Source: Serripes groenlandicus (Eukaryota; Mollusca; Bivalvia; Cardiida; Cardiidae). From it: a DNA stretch of 64,000 bases. Both the position numbers and the translations under genes were made by a program. The notes under the pieces were generated by a model. That model did no database searches and had not been told where the DNA came from. It was given only the letters and a program-made list of their open reading frames with translations. The stretch is from contig JASEVX010000010.1 in assembly GCA_031761405.1 (NCBI GenBank), forward strand, positions 15,681,800-15,745,799, written 5' to 3'. Below, piece by piece: positions 34,401 through 49,400 of the stretch (its first letter is position 1; the number at the start of each line of letters is the position of its first letter).

Positions 34401-37400
34401 CAAAGTCTAGTAATTGGCTGCTCAGGGTTGTTGGGTTAGCATTTCGACTGACTGGCTGATGTCAGTAGAATTGGTAACGATGTGATAAAACTGATTTTTA
34501 GCTCTACTGGCCAAAGGCCAGAAGGGCTTATGTCGTGGCGATTTGTCCGTCGTCCGTGCGTGCGTCCGTCCGTCCGTGCGTCCGTAAACAATTTCTTGTT
34601 AACACGATACAGTCTTCACTTTTGATTGTATCTCAACTAAACTTATACAGTAGTTAGATATCCATGAGAGCTCGGTTCCTTTCGAAAACCAGCAAGATCC
34701 GCCCATGCATGACTGGATTATGGCCCTTGAAATGGTCAAAATTGCTATAAAAGAGCTTGTTAACACGATACAGTCTTCACTTTTGATTGTATCTCAACCA
34801 AACTTATACAGTAGTCAGATATCCATAAGAGCTCGGTTCCTTTCAAAAACCAGCCAGATCTGCCCATGCATGACTGGATTATGGCCCTTGAAATGGTCAA
34901 AATTGCTATAAATGAGCTTGTTAACACAATACAGTCTTCTTTTTTGATTGTATGTCAACCAAACTTATACAGTAGTTAGATATCCATAAGAGCTCGGTTC
35001 CTTTCGAAACCAGCCAGATCCGCCCATGCATGACTGGATTATGGCCCTTGAAATGGTCAAAATTGCTATAAAAGAGCTTGTTAACACGATACAGTCTTCA
35101 CTTTTGATTGTATCTCAACCAAACTTATACAGTAGTTAGATATCCATGAGAGCTCAGTTCCTTTCGTAAACCAGCCAGATCCGTCTATGCAAGACTGGAT
35201 TATGGCCCTTGAAATGGTCAAAATTGCTATAAAGACGAAGAAAAAAAGTATAAACAAATAGAACAATATTGTACAGCTACAGTCTTCTTTTTTGATTGTA
35301 TGTCAACCAAACTTATACAGTAGTTAGATATCCATAAGAGCTCGGTTCCTTTCGAAAACCAGCCAGATCCGCCCATGCATGACTGGATTATGGCCCTTGA
35401 AATGGTCAAAATTGCTATAAAAGAGCTTGTTAACACGATAGTCTTCACTTTTGATTGTATCTCAACCAAACTTATACAGTAGTTAGATATCCATGAGAGC
35501 TCAGTTCCTTTCGTAAACCAGCCAGATCCGTCTATGCAAGACTGGATTATGGCCCTTGAAATTGTCCAAATTGCTATAATTGAGAATGTGAACACAATAG
35601 AGGCTCCATATATCCATGAGAGCTCAGTTCCTTTCGTAAACCAGCCAGATCCGCCTATGCAAGACTGGATTATGGCCCTTGAAATTGTCCAAATTGCTAT
35701 AATTGAGAATGTGAACACAATAGAGGCTCCATTTACTATCTGATCTTCACCAAACTTAGATAGTAGTTAAATATTGATGAGAGCTTGGTTCCTTTTGAAA
35801 ATCAGCCAGATCCGCCCATGCAAGACTGGATTATGGCCCATGAAACTTGTAAAAAATTGCTATAATACAGCTTGTGAGCACAAAAGAGCCTCCATTTACT
35901 ATCCGAGCTTCACCATACATACATGCTCTGGATTGAAAATGACCAAAGAACCATACCAGTAGAGCATAGGCCCTCATGGGCCTCTTGTTGTTTAAAATCG
36001 GCGTAAAAGACCAAACAATTAATCAATCAATTTATCCCACAGAAATTAATCAACAGCAGATGATTTTGAAAAATCTAGACAAAAATGTGGTAACTTTTTA
36101 TAATAGAAAGTATAGATATAAAATAGAGTGGAAAACATTGTGGCAAAAGAAGAAATTTTCCATTATTCTTTCGATCATCGTCTACTGCAGAAGCATTTAA
36201 CCCTTTCCCTCATAGAGACGCTTTCTGATGCCTCTGCAGCAGACGGCTTTTTGAAAACATAGTGACAATAGAAGAAATTGCTCAAAACGAGCCATTTCTC
36301 CTTTTTCAACTTTTAGTCATAGGTTATCCATTCAATTATAGAGATTTTCTATTTTTTGACAAAATATGTTCAAAGTCGTCTGCTGCAGGATTGTCGTATG
36401 AGGGAAAGGGTTAAATGTATCTGCATGTGGGAAAGGGTTATGAATATAAACCACTAGTAATGCAACTTAATACCCTTTCCCGTCTGCAGACCCATACACA
36501 GCAGACTACCATAGAAAACATTTTGCCAAAAGGAGAGATTTCGAACATACAGCAATTTCTCCTTTTGCCGCAATGTTTTCAACTATTTGCAATAATTAGA
36601 AAAAAAAATTATAGAGATTTTTCATACCTTTGCCTAGTTATTTTCAAAGTCGTCTGCTGAAGATTTGTTGTATGTGGGAAAGGGTTAATAGAGTTCTGAT
36701 AATCATATTGATTTTTCAGGAATCTCCAGCTCGGCCAGCTGGCACCTCGGCGAAGCAGATGACTTCCACACCGCTAGCTAGAGCAGGTTCATCCCCCACA
36801 CCCTCATCAGCGTCGCCCAAAAAGGTAAATGGTTCAAACAAAAATCACCAAATATATTCTTTTGAAACCCTCATGATGATTCAAGCATAAATATCAAACT
36901 GGAAGAATGATGACGCTATATCACTAACGCTAAGTATGTCAAAAGGAATACAAGTCAAATTTGAGTGGTGCTCCATGAAAATCTCTCTTAGGGCATTTGT
37001 GAACAGTGAAGATACAGACCACCCTGCGCTTTTTTGAAGTCAGATTTTGGTATTCACTGTTGAACTTTGTGTCATGGTGTAGTTCACATGGGCAAGGCTC
37101 ATTTCCTTGCCTTATATTACTGAGACAACCAGGTATCATGAATAATTGTGCTTTTGCTGTTAAATAACTGAAAAACTGTCAAAAACAGTAATAAAAATAA
37201 ATCCAGTTATTAATATATTAAAAGTGATCAGTATACTTATTCAATGGACTCTGGGAGTCCAATCCAAGATTTCTTCTTCTTGTTTATAAATGAAAAACAA
37301 TTTCCCTTGAACTCAAATGTTTGACTTTGTATAACAGTAAGATATTTATGTTTGATACATCTATGAAAGTTTACCCCCTCCCTGCCTTAAAACTGGTTGC

Positions 37401-40400
37401 AGTTTCCTGAACCTAGATAGGAGAATTAATATGACGGCTTATTTTTTTTTTTTTTTCAAATTAATGACATATATGTGCTCTATATCTTCTCCCTTATTTT
37501 GTTGAACATGACATTTGTTTATCCCGTTCCCACACATTCCGACGCATCTAAAGCAGACGGCTTTTGAAAACATTGTGACAAAAGAAGAAATTGCTCATGA
37601 TGAGCAATTTCTCCTTTTGTCACAATATTTTCCACTTTTAGTCATCGGTTATCCATTCAATTATACAAAATGTGTTCAAAGTCGTCTGCTGCAGACTTGT
37701 TGTATGACGGAAAGGGTTATCATGCTACCAGCAATTTTAAAAGCTATTTCCAAACAATGATCAGAATGCACATTTATGCAGTTCGATCTTTGTCTATATT
37801 GTTTGCTTTTTCTAAATTAACTCTTTCTCACATACAACAATTCTGCAGCAGACGACTTTGAACATATTTTGTTAAAAAATAGAAAATCTCTATAATTGAA
37901 TGGATTACCTATGACTAAAAGTGGAAAACATTGTGGCAAAAGGAGAAATTGCTCGTTTATTTGAGGGAAAGGGTTAACTCTTTCTCACATACAACGAACG
38001 CACTGCATCAGGCAACTTGGAAAGTATTTTGAGCAATTTTATTGGAAATCACTGAAAATGACCGTATCATAATTCAATGTACTTGAAAACCTGGTGGCAT
38101 AAGGTGAAATTGCTCATCATGAGCAATTTGTCCTATTGCTACAATGTTTTCAACCCTTTTCAATAATTATTCTTTCATGAGCAATTCCTCCTTTTTCACT
38201 ATGTTTTCAAAAGTCGACTGCTGCTGATGTGTTGAAATGAATCTATACAAATGTATATGGGAAAGAGTTGGTTTTTTAGCAAAGAATAAATACTTGATAA
38301 ATTGGCAAGAATTTATTAGAAATCCATAATGTTAGTTGCAGGAAATTCATAAGGATAAGGGTCAAGAAATGGGTTAATTGATTTATCATTTGTTTATGTT
38401 TTACTTGTTACCAGAAATAAAAACAGTTATTTCAGTGTTTACTCACAATGCATGTTGGTAATAGGGCCTTGGAATTATATTTCTTTTGAAAAAATGGATA
38501 AACGTGCATAGAATATTAATTTCACAAACTTGTGTGGTAAAATGTTACACAGTTATTAGTATTACACAAACTGGAAAGCAGAACAAGATATGTAGTTGGG
38601 CCAATTCAAGATATTTGCTCGAATTACATTCAAAAACTATTCGTCAAAAATAAATTTAATATATAACAAGCAGAAAATAATCCTATAAAAATAATGGAAA
38701 TTCTAGACAACTCTTGTTTAAATTTTTTATCTCAAAACAGGATAGAAAACACTGCGAGAAAAAATCGGCAGTTCCTTTTATTCTCACAATATTTTCAATT
38801 GTCTGATACATAGACAGCCAAAGTCACTCTATATTAGGTAAAAGATTCAATAAAATCCATTAATACATTAATTAAATAGGGTCAGGTTTGTTGGTTTAAG
38901 ACTTTGTTTCAACAGCATTGATTCCCCCAACTGATCCCTTTGCTTTGTATAACCATGTGTATAGCTTAAATAAAGTGGATTTAGATTTATTTGATTTATT
39001 CTTATGGAAAGAGGGTCACACACTTAGCAGTTAAAAGTTATTAATTTTGCAGGGTTATATAGATTCACCCTTTCCCACTTGCAGACACATTTTGACACTT
39101 TTGCATGAGACAAAGTTATTGTTGTTACTCAATGTGTATCATAGAGCAATATCGAATCCACTGTGTTTTTGTATACATAATTTATACAAAGTTTACATGT
39201 TTACAAGTTAACCCCTTTAAATTACAACAATTCTGCAGCAGATGACTGAACAAATATTGGGGGTAAAAAATATGCAAAATGTCTATATACACATTTATGG
39301 CTTGTATAGGTTTGAAATCATTAAGGAAAAAAAAGAAATTGCTCATTATGAGCATTTTCTCCTTTTGTCCCTTTGCCAGTCCAGAATTCAAGTCATCTGC
39401 TGAAGAGGCGTCAGAATGCAGGGTAAACGTTTTATTTTGGTGAATGTGCCTGTTGTTATTTAAAATATAATTAATAAATACCACAACTATCTTTTATTTA
39501 TAGAAATTGGTAAGTCCATTTCTCTTTTTGTTGTTTTCTTTCTTTAACTGAGTTCATCCATGTATTAGCAAAATTACAGATCTTTTACTTCCGTATCTGT
39601 TCAACTTTTAAACTTGGAAAGACAGATGTCTATTTTTATGACGGAGTATTGCATCATTGCATGATAATCATTGCATTGAAGACAAGATGATTTTAGATGT
39701 TGTTTGCTTTGTTAAAATAGTAAATTTAAAATATAAAGAAGATATAATACCTGAAAAACTGAAAAGTTTGTTTTTGTTACAGAATTGAAAACATTGTTGG
39801 AAAAGTGAATTTAAGTATTTTCTGTCTTTCCAAGATTATATCGGGTATAGAACTATCTAAAATACTCCTGATAATACCCTATAAAAGAAATGTACAAGAT
39901 GTAGAACTTACCTATAAGCTATATACTCAAGTCGGCTGATTAAAAAATAAGCTGAACTGTATGAAAACCAACATAATGGTATGTGGGATGAGTGTAGACC
40001 CAGATCAGGCCGTGCATCCATGCAGTCCAAATTAGACCTGTTCTTTTGGACAATCGGTCACAGATATTTTGAAAAGCGTCTATATGAGGGAAAGGGTTAA
40101 GGAGATTTTTTCAAAGTCATCAGCGGTAGATTTGTTGTATAGAGGAAAGGGATAATGTTGCTCCTACGCACAGTCTGATGTGTATCTACTCTGTTTGACA
40201 TCAAGTCAAACAAGCATCGTTGAGGCCTCTGGAACATGGCTATGTCCAAAAACCCTGCTAAACAAGTATACAACTTTCTTAAACCTTTTCCCACATATAA
40301 CAAATCTGCAGCAGATGACTGAAAAATCTAGGCAGAAAGATGAAAAATCTGTTTAATTTGAAATATAACTTGACTATGGTTTTTAAAAAAAAAGACAAAG

Positions 40401-43400
40401 GAGAAATTGCTCATAATAAGTAATTTCTCCTTTTGCCATGATGTTTTAAACATCATCTGCTGCAGATGCATCAAAATATGTGTTTAAGTGGGAACAGGTG
40501 CAATAGATGTGCAATTTGAAATCTACTTCTGTTGATTTTTGTATGAAGTGGCTCAAATGGTGCTAACTTGTATCTGATAGCATGGATGCGCAGACTGTAC
40601 TCGCTATACACTGTTCACAAAAATGCTAGGGTTGGTTTTCATAGATCACGGTTCAGATAAGAAGAAAAAATTAAGACTGTCCCTGCTATAGTTTTTTTGA
40701 TAGTCTTCCGCTTTGAAAACATCTTAGGAAAAAATGCAATATATTAAAATAGTGAAGAAAAGCTTCGATGAACAGTTGAGAAAATTTGTTTGAAAAGGAG
40801 AATTTTCTCATTAAGAGCACTTTTTCCTTTTTCATAAAAGTTTCTTTAAAGCCTTCTACTTCATCAACTTGAGAAAAGTTGTCTATGTCAGGGATGGGAT
40901 TGACCCTTACTCACATACATAAAACCTTCAACAGACAACCTTGAAAACATCAGGGGTGAAATTTAAGAAATCTCTACTTGAGTACAATTTTGGAATGGAG
41001 TAGGAGAAATTGTGGCAAATGGCCACATTGCTCATATAGAGGAGTAATATATTTTGTTGCCACACTGTTTCCAATTCAAAAGTCGCCTGTTTCGATATTT
41101 AAAAACGTGTCTATGTGGGAAAGGGTTAATGTGAAAGAATAGCCTATAATAATTATATCAACCATAACCGTAACAATGGAGATGGGGTATAAACAAAGAT
41201 ATTTGGGGATTTCTGTATAATCTAATGGATGAGGATTAGCGAGGTGTGTGTTTGTGTGTAATGGCAGCACTGGTGTTACGGAAGATAGTTAAAACCCCAA
41301 TGCAGAGGACTAGATAAGGAGGAGTAAAACAGTCTTTCTTATATTATATCTCTCTTAGCAATCATTAAAAATCTATGTTGTGGGTACTCAAAGGAATCAT
41401 CTCACTGAGATGATTCCTTTGAGTACCCACAACAAAGGTTTTGGAGGTGAAATAGGGATTTTAGAGCATGAAAACGTTCCTTATCTAGAGCCCTGCCTAT
41501 GGTCCAAAAAATGACTAACATATAATTTCCATCGGTGGCGTTTCGACTACAATGTCAATTTTGGACCATTGGGGTTTAACCCTTTCCCTCATACGACAAT
41601 TCTGCAGCAGACGACTTTGAACGTATTTTGTCAAAACATAGGTTATCCATTTCTCCATAATTGAATGGATAACCTATGACGAAAAGTGGAAAACATTGTG
41701 GCAAAAGGAGAAATTGCACGTTTTGTGCTATTTCTCCTTTTGTCACTATGTTTTCAAAAAGCAGTCTGCTGCAGAGGCGTCCGAAAGCGTTTATATGAGG
41801 GAAAGGGTTAACATACACTTGGGGTTACGTGTATTCATTCTACTTGTGGCGTAGATAAGGAGGAGTAAACAGGTCTTTTCTTCAAAATATCAATTCTGCA
41901 GCACACTACTTTGAAACATTTATAGCCAAAAATATTTAAAATCTCTGTTAATGAAGGTATAATTATTGAATAGAATTAAAATATTGTGACAAAAGGAGAA
42001 ATTGCTTATAATGAGGAATTTCTTTTTTTGTCGCAATGTTTCAGAAACTGTCTGCTGCAAATGGTCAAGGGTTAGACCCTATGTTGTTACCGTACTCAAA
42101 AGAACATCTATCACTGTGACAATTCTTTGAGTGCATTCATAAGTAACATTGAATAGGATTGTCAAACCATCATATAAGTGCAATTAAGGAATTTGACAAC
42201 TATCTAAAATGTACTTATGTGGCAAGATAAAATCATCATGGTTTTGAAATTGTATAGAAGTAATCATTCTTCAATTGCAGTTTAAAATTTATTTGAAATC
42301 AATTTAATAAGTTCATATTTTTGCATTATCAGTACATTAAAGATGTTATAAATTCAGCTGCTGCTTTGAATTTATATTTTTTCTGTCATATTGTTTTTGT
42401 TTACTGTTTGTTTATAAAGATGCCATTGCGCTATGTAAGTGTTGAATTTTACATTAGTTTAGCACTGGCTTTATTAAATTTTAACAACGTTTAACATTTC
42501 ATGATTTTTAAAAGTTATCTAGTGTGTTAACATCTTGAGAAAAAAAAATTAAATCAAATATTGTAATAAAAGTTTTTAAGTGTTGAAAACATGGGAATTT
42601 GAAATAATGTCATTTTGGGCTGTATCTCCTTTAGAAAATTGTTCAAACATTGTTTATATAAGAAGTTTGTTATTTTGTTTTCCTAAACCAAAGTGAATAA
42701 CGGTGCTTTAGGATTTTAGAATCTCAGATTGTTAGTGTGGATACGTTTTAACCCTTTCCCACATCTTTTTAGACAAATTCTGATGTCGCTGCAGCAAACG
42801 ACTTTTGAAGACATTGTTTCAGATGGAGAAATTGCCTATAACGAGCAATTTCTCCCTTTACAACAAAGTTTTCCACTTTATTCAGTAATCTTATTATATA
42901 TCTCATTCAAGATACTTTCAAAGTCATCTGCTGCAGATTTTTGTATGTGGGAAAGGGTTAAGCATGGGTTAAAACTTGACGAACCCAACATGTCTTGAAG
43001 ACAAACCCCTTAGACTGAAAAAAAAAATTAATGTCACTTTTTAGAATCTCTCATATAGTGATTGGTTTCAAATTGTATTTGCATTAGTATTAACCCTTTC
43101 CCTCATATAGACGCTTTCTGACGCCTCTGCAGCAGATGGCTGTTTGAAAACATAGTGACAAAAGAAGAAATTGCACAAAACGTGCAATTTCTCCTTTTGC
43201 CACAATGTTTTCCACTTTTTGTCATAGGTCATCCATTCAATTATAGAGATTTTCTATGTTTTGACAAAATACGTTCAAAGTCGTCTGCTGCAGAATTGCC
43301 GTATGAGGGAAAGGGTTAATAAAAGGTACATTTATAATCAATTAGAACTTTACCCTCACATAGTGGGTCACGTGTAACAAAAATCGACCTTGAGGGATGT

Positions 43401-46400
43401 TGCAGAAAGCAAATATCCACATCAGCAGGAGCTTCAATGTATTTAATCATTTAACCCTTTCCCTCATACGACAATTCTGCAGCAGACGACTTTGAACACA
43501 TTTTGTCAAAACATCTCTATAATTGAATGGATAACCTATGACTAAAAGTAGAAAACATTGTGGCAAAAGGAGAAATTGCTTGTTTTGAGCAATTTCTTCT
43601 TTTGTCACTATGTTTTCAAAAAGCTGTATGCTGCAGAAGCGTCAGAAAGTGTCTATATGAGGGAAAGGGTTAAACCTTTCCCATAACTATGAATCTGCTG
43701 TGGAAGACTTTGTAAACTTCTTTGGTGGAAACTTTTGATAAGCAATTGTTCCTTTTGCTGCAATGTTTTCAAAAGTCGTCTGCTGCAGGTGCATTGAAAT
43801 ACATCTGCATGTGGGAAAGGGTTTATTTTTAAAACTTCTAAAGATTGGTTTTCGTGTAGCCTGACTCATTTTATAGTATAATTTATTCATGTAGTTTTTT
43901 GTATGTCTTTCACTCTCTGACTTTTTTGATACGGAATCTCCTGCGTGGTCAAGCGGTTAAAGTTTGGTTGGATCCTGGGTTTGATCCTCGCTCGAGGCAG
44001 TCATTATTGAGTGCCCGTGCCCTTAGACAAGGCACTTTTCCTTGCCTTAAACTGGTTTATTTACCCAGGGATCATGAAAAAAAGTCTTCTGTCACCCTGA
44101 TACAAAATAGAAATCATATTGAAAACGGAGAAAAACTGAAAATATACCTGACTTTATTAGTACTGGAAAAATCACCTGTTATAGAGCTAGGTGACATTTT
44201 CCCCTTCAAACACTATGTTATCTTGTTATCTGCTACTATATCCTCTTCTATAAGTTCACAAACTATGCTATTTATATCTATAGATTTAACCCTAATAAAG
44301 CAATTCTGAAGCAGAGGATTGTGAAAACATCTAAGGAAAAACACTGAAAATCTCTATAAATTTGATAACTGAGAAAAAGTGCTCATTTCAGAGTCCTCGA
44401 AATTGTCGGCTTCAAATGTCATAATATTTATACCCCGATAAACGAAGTTTAGAGGGGGTATATAGGTGTCACCCTGTGGTTGGTTGGTTGGTCGGTCGGT
44501 TGCAATTTTCCTTGTCCGGATTATAACTTTAAAACTAATTGTTGGAATTTAATAAAACTCCATACGATGATACAACACATTGAGAGGAAGTGCAGTGTAC
44601 ATGAACCATAACTGTACTTTACCTAATTACAGAGTTATTGCCCTTTGTTACTTTTTCTTGTCCGGAGAATTACTTAATAACTAATAGATGGAATCTAATA
44701 AAACTTCATACACTGGTAGAACACTATGAGAGGAAGTGCAGTGTACAAGAACCATAACTGTAATTTACATAATTACATAGTAATTTCTCTTTGTTACTTT
44801 TTGTTGAGCATAGAATAATTTCAAAACTTATGGATGGAATTCGATAAAACTTCGTACTATGATACAACACATTGAGAGGAAGTACAGTGAACAAGAACCC
44901 TAACTCTATTTTTAGCTTATTACAGATTGATTGCCCTTTGTTATATTTTCTTGTTCGTAGAATAATTTTCATCGCCCTTTCTTACTTTTTTCTTGTCCGG
45001 AGATTATCTTTACAACTACAAGTTGGAATTTAAGGTGGGGTTTCTTAATATTCCAATACCTTTCCTATCAGGCCTGGCGACGTTCGGGGGTATTAATCAC
45101 ATTCAGTGATAGTTCTAGTTTTATCTTAAATTCATAGAGTTAGGACTTTAGTTTTCTAGTTTGGTGATATTAACAGATTTGCGAATTTCTTTTTGATCTA
45201 ACATCATCTTTGATGTGCTCTAACCCTTTCCCAAATACAACAAATCTGAAGCCGATGACTTTGAAAACATCTTGGAAGAAAAATGGAAAATCTTTATTAA
45301 AAAACTTGTAATTATTGAATAGGGTTGAAAACATTGTGGCAAAAGCAGAAATTTCTCATTTTGCAACACTATTTTCTAAAGTAGTCTTCTACAGATGCAT
45401 CAAAATGTGTCTACATCTGCAACTGTACGAGATTTTTTGGTTTTTAGCTCTACTGGCCAAAGGCCAGAAGAGCTTATGCCGTGGCATGGTGTCCGTCGTC
45501 CGTCTGTGCGTCCGTAAACGATAGCTTGTGAACGCGATTCAGTCTTCAGTTTTGATTGTATCTCCATCAAACTTATACAGTAGTTAGATATCCATGAGAG
45601 CTCGGTTTCTTTTGCTAACCAGCCAGATCCGCCCATGCAAGACTGGATTATGGCCCTTGAAATTGTCAAAATTGCTATAATAGAGCTTGTGAACACAATA
45701 GACCTTCCATTTATTATTTGATCTTCACCAAACTTAGATAGTAGTTAAATATTGATTTGAGCTCGGTTCCTTTTGCAAACCAGCCAGATCCGCCCGATTA
45801 TGACCCTTGAATTTGCCAAAATTGATATAATAGAGCTTGTGAACACAATAAAGGCTCCATTTACTATCTGATCTTCACCAAACTTAGATATTAGTTAAAT
45901 ATTCATGAGAACTCGTTTCCCTTCGAAAACCAGCAAGATATGCCCTTGCATGACTGGATTATGGCACTTGAAATTGTCAAAATTGCTATAATACAGCTTG
46001 TGAACACAATAGAGCCTCTATTTTCTATCCGATCTTCACCATACATACATACTCTGGATTGAAAATGACCAAAGAACGATCCCAGTAGAGCATAGGCCCT
46101 CATGGGCCTCTTGTTTGTGTTATCTATTCTAAACTGCTCCAAATTTGCAGCAGATAGTTTTCAAAAACATCGATCTAGCCAGAAATAGGGAAAATCTATA
46201 AATGAAAGTAAAACAGTATTGAATGGAGTTCAAAACATGGTTGCAAATGGAAGTGACTCTTTATGAGCAATTTTTCATTTTGCAATACTGTTTTCAAAAA
46301 GTGCCTGCTGATAGATGTGTTTGCATGTGGTTTAAAGAGATAGATCTACTGCAGAGATACCACACAGTACCAGTAACTCACGTTGTACATGGGATTCGAA

Positions 46401-49400
46401 CCTGGGGAACTTTAGTTTGATTTGTGGTTTGAAAGGCAGGAATTCCAAAAAAACAAAAGCATATTGAATAGTCCAGCATGTATTTTTCTTGGAATATTTG
46501 CCTTCTCTATTGTTTTAATTTTTGAAACTATGGTAGATATGATGCTCTTTTTCTTCAACAATTTGATATAATCTACATGTCATTATTTTTAAAAGGCTGC
46601 CATTTTTGTGGTCTGACAATTGTTTGTTTTATTCTGTGATGTTTGGTCAATTTTAATTGATACTTTGTATCAGCTATCAGCAATACAATATCATTCTGTA
46701 CACTGACATTGATGCCTTATACAGCAGAAAACTTTAAAAACCCTTCCTGCATACAAAAGACTGATTTTGAAAACATTGTGGCAAATAGTAGTATATACAT
46801 ATTTGTTTTAAACATGTATATACAAAAAGAAATTCAGATGTTTTCAACTTAATAGTCAACTCGAACAAATATTGATAATTAATACATCTGGGAAGATGTA
46901 ATTATAACTGTTATAACATTCAGTTTAACCCATTTCCCACTTACAGACACATTTAGACGCATCTACAGCAAACCACTTATAAAATCATTGTGGCAAAAGG
47001 AGAAATAGATCAATAACCAATATGAGCAATATCCAGTTTGTCTGTTTTTCGAAGAAAAAAGTTGGCGTCGTCTTTGGTGGCTGCATCACAAAACTTAAAC
47101 CTTACCTCATGCATACCCTTGGTACACTTGTTCCTAAGAACAATACGCATGCCTATACCAAGTCACAGGCACTCTTGGTTTAAAGATTATTCAGTAACAG
47201 TCCTTTTTCAACATAGAAAAAAACAGACAAACAGTGTTGGTTTTCTCATGGAACAGCCCATATATTGTTTGAAAGAAAATTATATATTTATTACCATTTA
47301 CAATTTCCCACATACAACATTGCTGCAGCAGAATAGTTCTGGACAAAAGTTTGGAACATTTTTATAAATGGAATTGTGATTATACTGAAAAGAGTTGAAA
47401 ACCTTGTCGCAAGAGGAGAAATTGCTTGAGATGAGCAGGCTCCTCTTTTGCCACAATGTTTACAAAAGTCGTCTGCTGCAGATGCATGATCAACATGGGT
47501 CTGCAATTTAAGTGTTAAAGGGTTAATTTTTATATGTTTTCAAATGTCAACAAAAGGCATCAAAAGAGGTCTTGCTTTATGAAGTTGGTAAAATGTGAAA
47601 ATAATAGTTTCAGAGAAAACTGAATGGTCAATTATATTGAATGCTGAGCTTGTGGCTGTTTATGATGTAAAGAAGCTTTCTTTTTTTTTTAAGTTTGAAT
47701 ATTGTTCTTTAAAGTCCTGAATGATACCATTTGCTTTATCTTTCATGATCATATAGATGAATATGGCAAGTATAATTTTGGACAACGTTGTGTGAATGTG
47801 TATTGTGATGCTGTGATCGTGTATCTTGTCTTGTTGTCATGTTTTTGGTTTAGTTCTGTTATTATCTTATCGAGGGCTTGGTGTGAAACGGTTGTATCTA
47901 AAAACCTATTTTAACCACCCTGGTTTAGGGGCAATTTTGACCCTTTTGTAAACAATGCAAATTTAGGTGCCATTGCTCAGAACGAGCAATGGCACCTAAA
48001 TTTCCATTGTTTACCAAGAAAAATGTTTTAACGCTTATAAAGACTTTATGGCGAGGTGATTAACATTGGTAAAAAATTATCAATTTTAGTTACAACCGTT
48101 TCACGCCAAGCCCTCGTTATATGAATCATATTTTAACACTTTCCCATCTTCAACAAATCTGCATCCAGACGACTTTGAAAACATTTAGTCAAATATATGG
48201 TAACTCTCTATAAATGAAAGAGCAGTTATTGAATAAAGATGAAATTATTGTAGCAAAAGGAGAACTTGCTCATTATGAGCAATTTCTCCTTTTGATACAA
48301 TGTTTTCAAAAGTAGTTTGCTGCAAAGGCGCCAGAAAGCGTCTGCATATGGGGAAGAGTTAACCCTTTCCCTCATACAGATGCTTTCTGACGGTTCTGCA
48401 GTAGATGGCTTTTTGAAAACATAGTGACAAAAGAGGAAATTGCTCAAAATAAGCAATTTCTCCTTTTGACACAATGTTTTCCACTTTGAGTCATAGGTTA
48501 TCCATTCAATTATAGAGATATTCTATTTTTTGAAAAAATACGTTCAAAGTCGTCTGCTGCAGAATTGTCGTATGAGGGAAAGGATTAAGAGTCATCTGAC
48601 TTTGAAACTTCTGAGAAAATAAGTTAAAACCTGTGGATAACTGGAAGCAATATATTCACGCTTAACAATTCAAATCATGGTGGGAAAAGATGAAATTGCA
48701 TATTGAGAGCATTGTCTCTTTTTCCCGCAATGTTTAAAAAATTTGTTTGCAATAGAAACTGATCTGACTACAGAAGTTGGCATGAAGCCAACCCTGCCTG
48801 TGATATAATCAGGCAAGAGGGTTAAATAGCACTCATGTCTATTTATTAAAAGTTCTTTTCTATGGTCTTGAAAAAAACTTAAATTCTATTCATTCTACTG
48901 TTGTATCATTTAAACATATTTGTATTGAACATCCATTGATATTGCTCTTTTTCCTTCAAATCTGTTTCTGTTTATCGGGCAAGATATTTAGTCTTCTTAA
49001 ATTTTTAATATTCTTAATGCATGCAATCGATATCATATCACTTCTTCTTGAGTTGCCTGCCTTGGCAGGGAGAGATAGGGATCACTTCCCACCATCTGTC
49101 GAGCCCCAGAAGCTCAGTCGGTAGCGACGCGAGCTGTCAATCCAGGAGTTTTTAGTTTCAACCCCAGCTCGGCCAACATTCTTTCAGACGTTTGACAAAA
49201 TTAAGTCACTGTGACAAGCATCATTCGTCTTCCACCAATGAGCTAACGGTCTATGTGCAGATTTGTTGTATGTGGGAAAGTGTTAAGTAACCAATTTACT
49301 TATATCTACATCTACAGCTGCTGTTGGTTTCTCTGTATTCCAATTTCTCGGAAAGTACCATATAATATTCATATTCATATTTGAATGGGCCCTGGGAAAA

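Noticed and set aside
35227..35718. 163-residue minus-strand open frame with internal repeats
   Set aside because: It is read through the 160-bp units of the helentron-like element; the sister element at 45443 does not preserve the frame.
43899..44309. 136-residue plus-strand open frame
   Set aside because: It runs through a tRNA-derived SINE and a MITE left end, with no recognisable domain.
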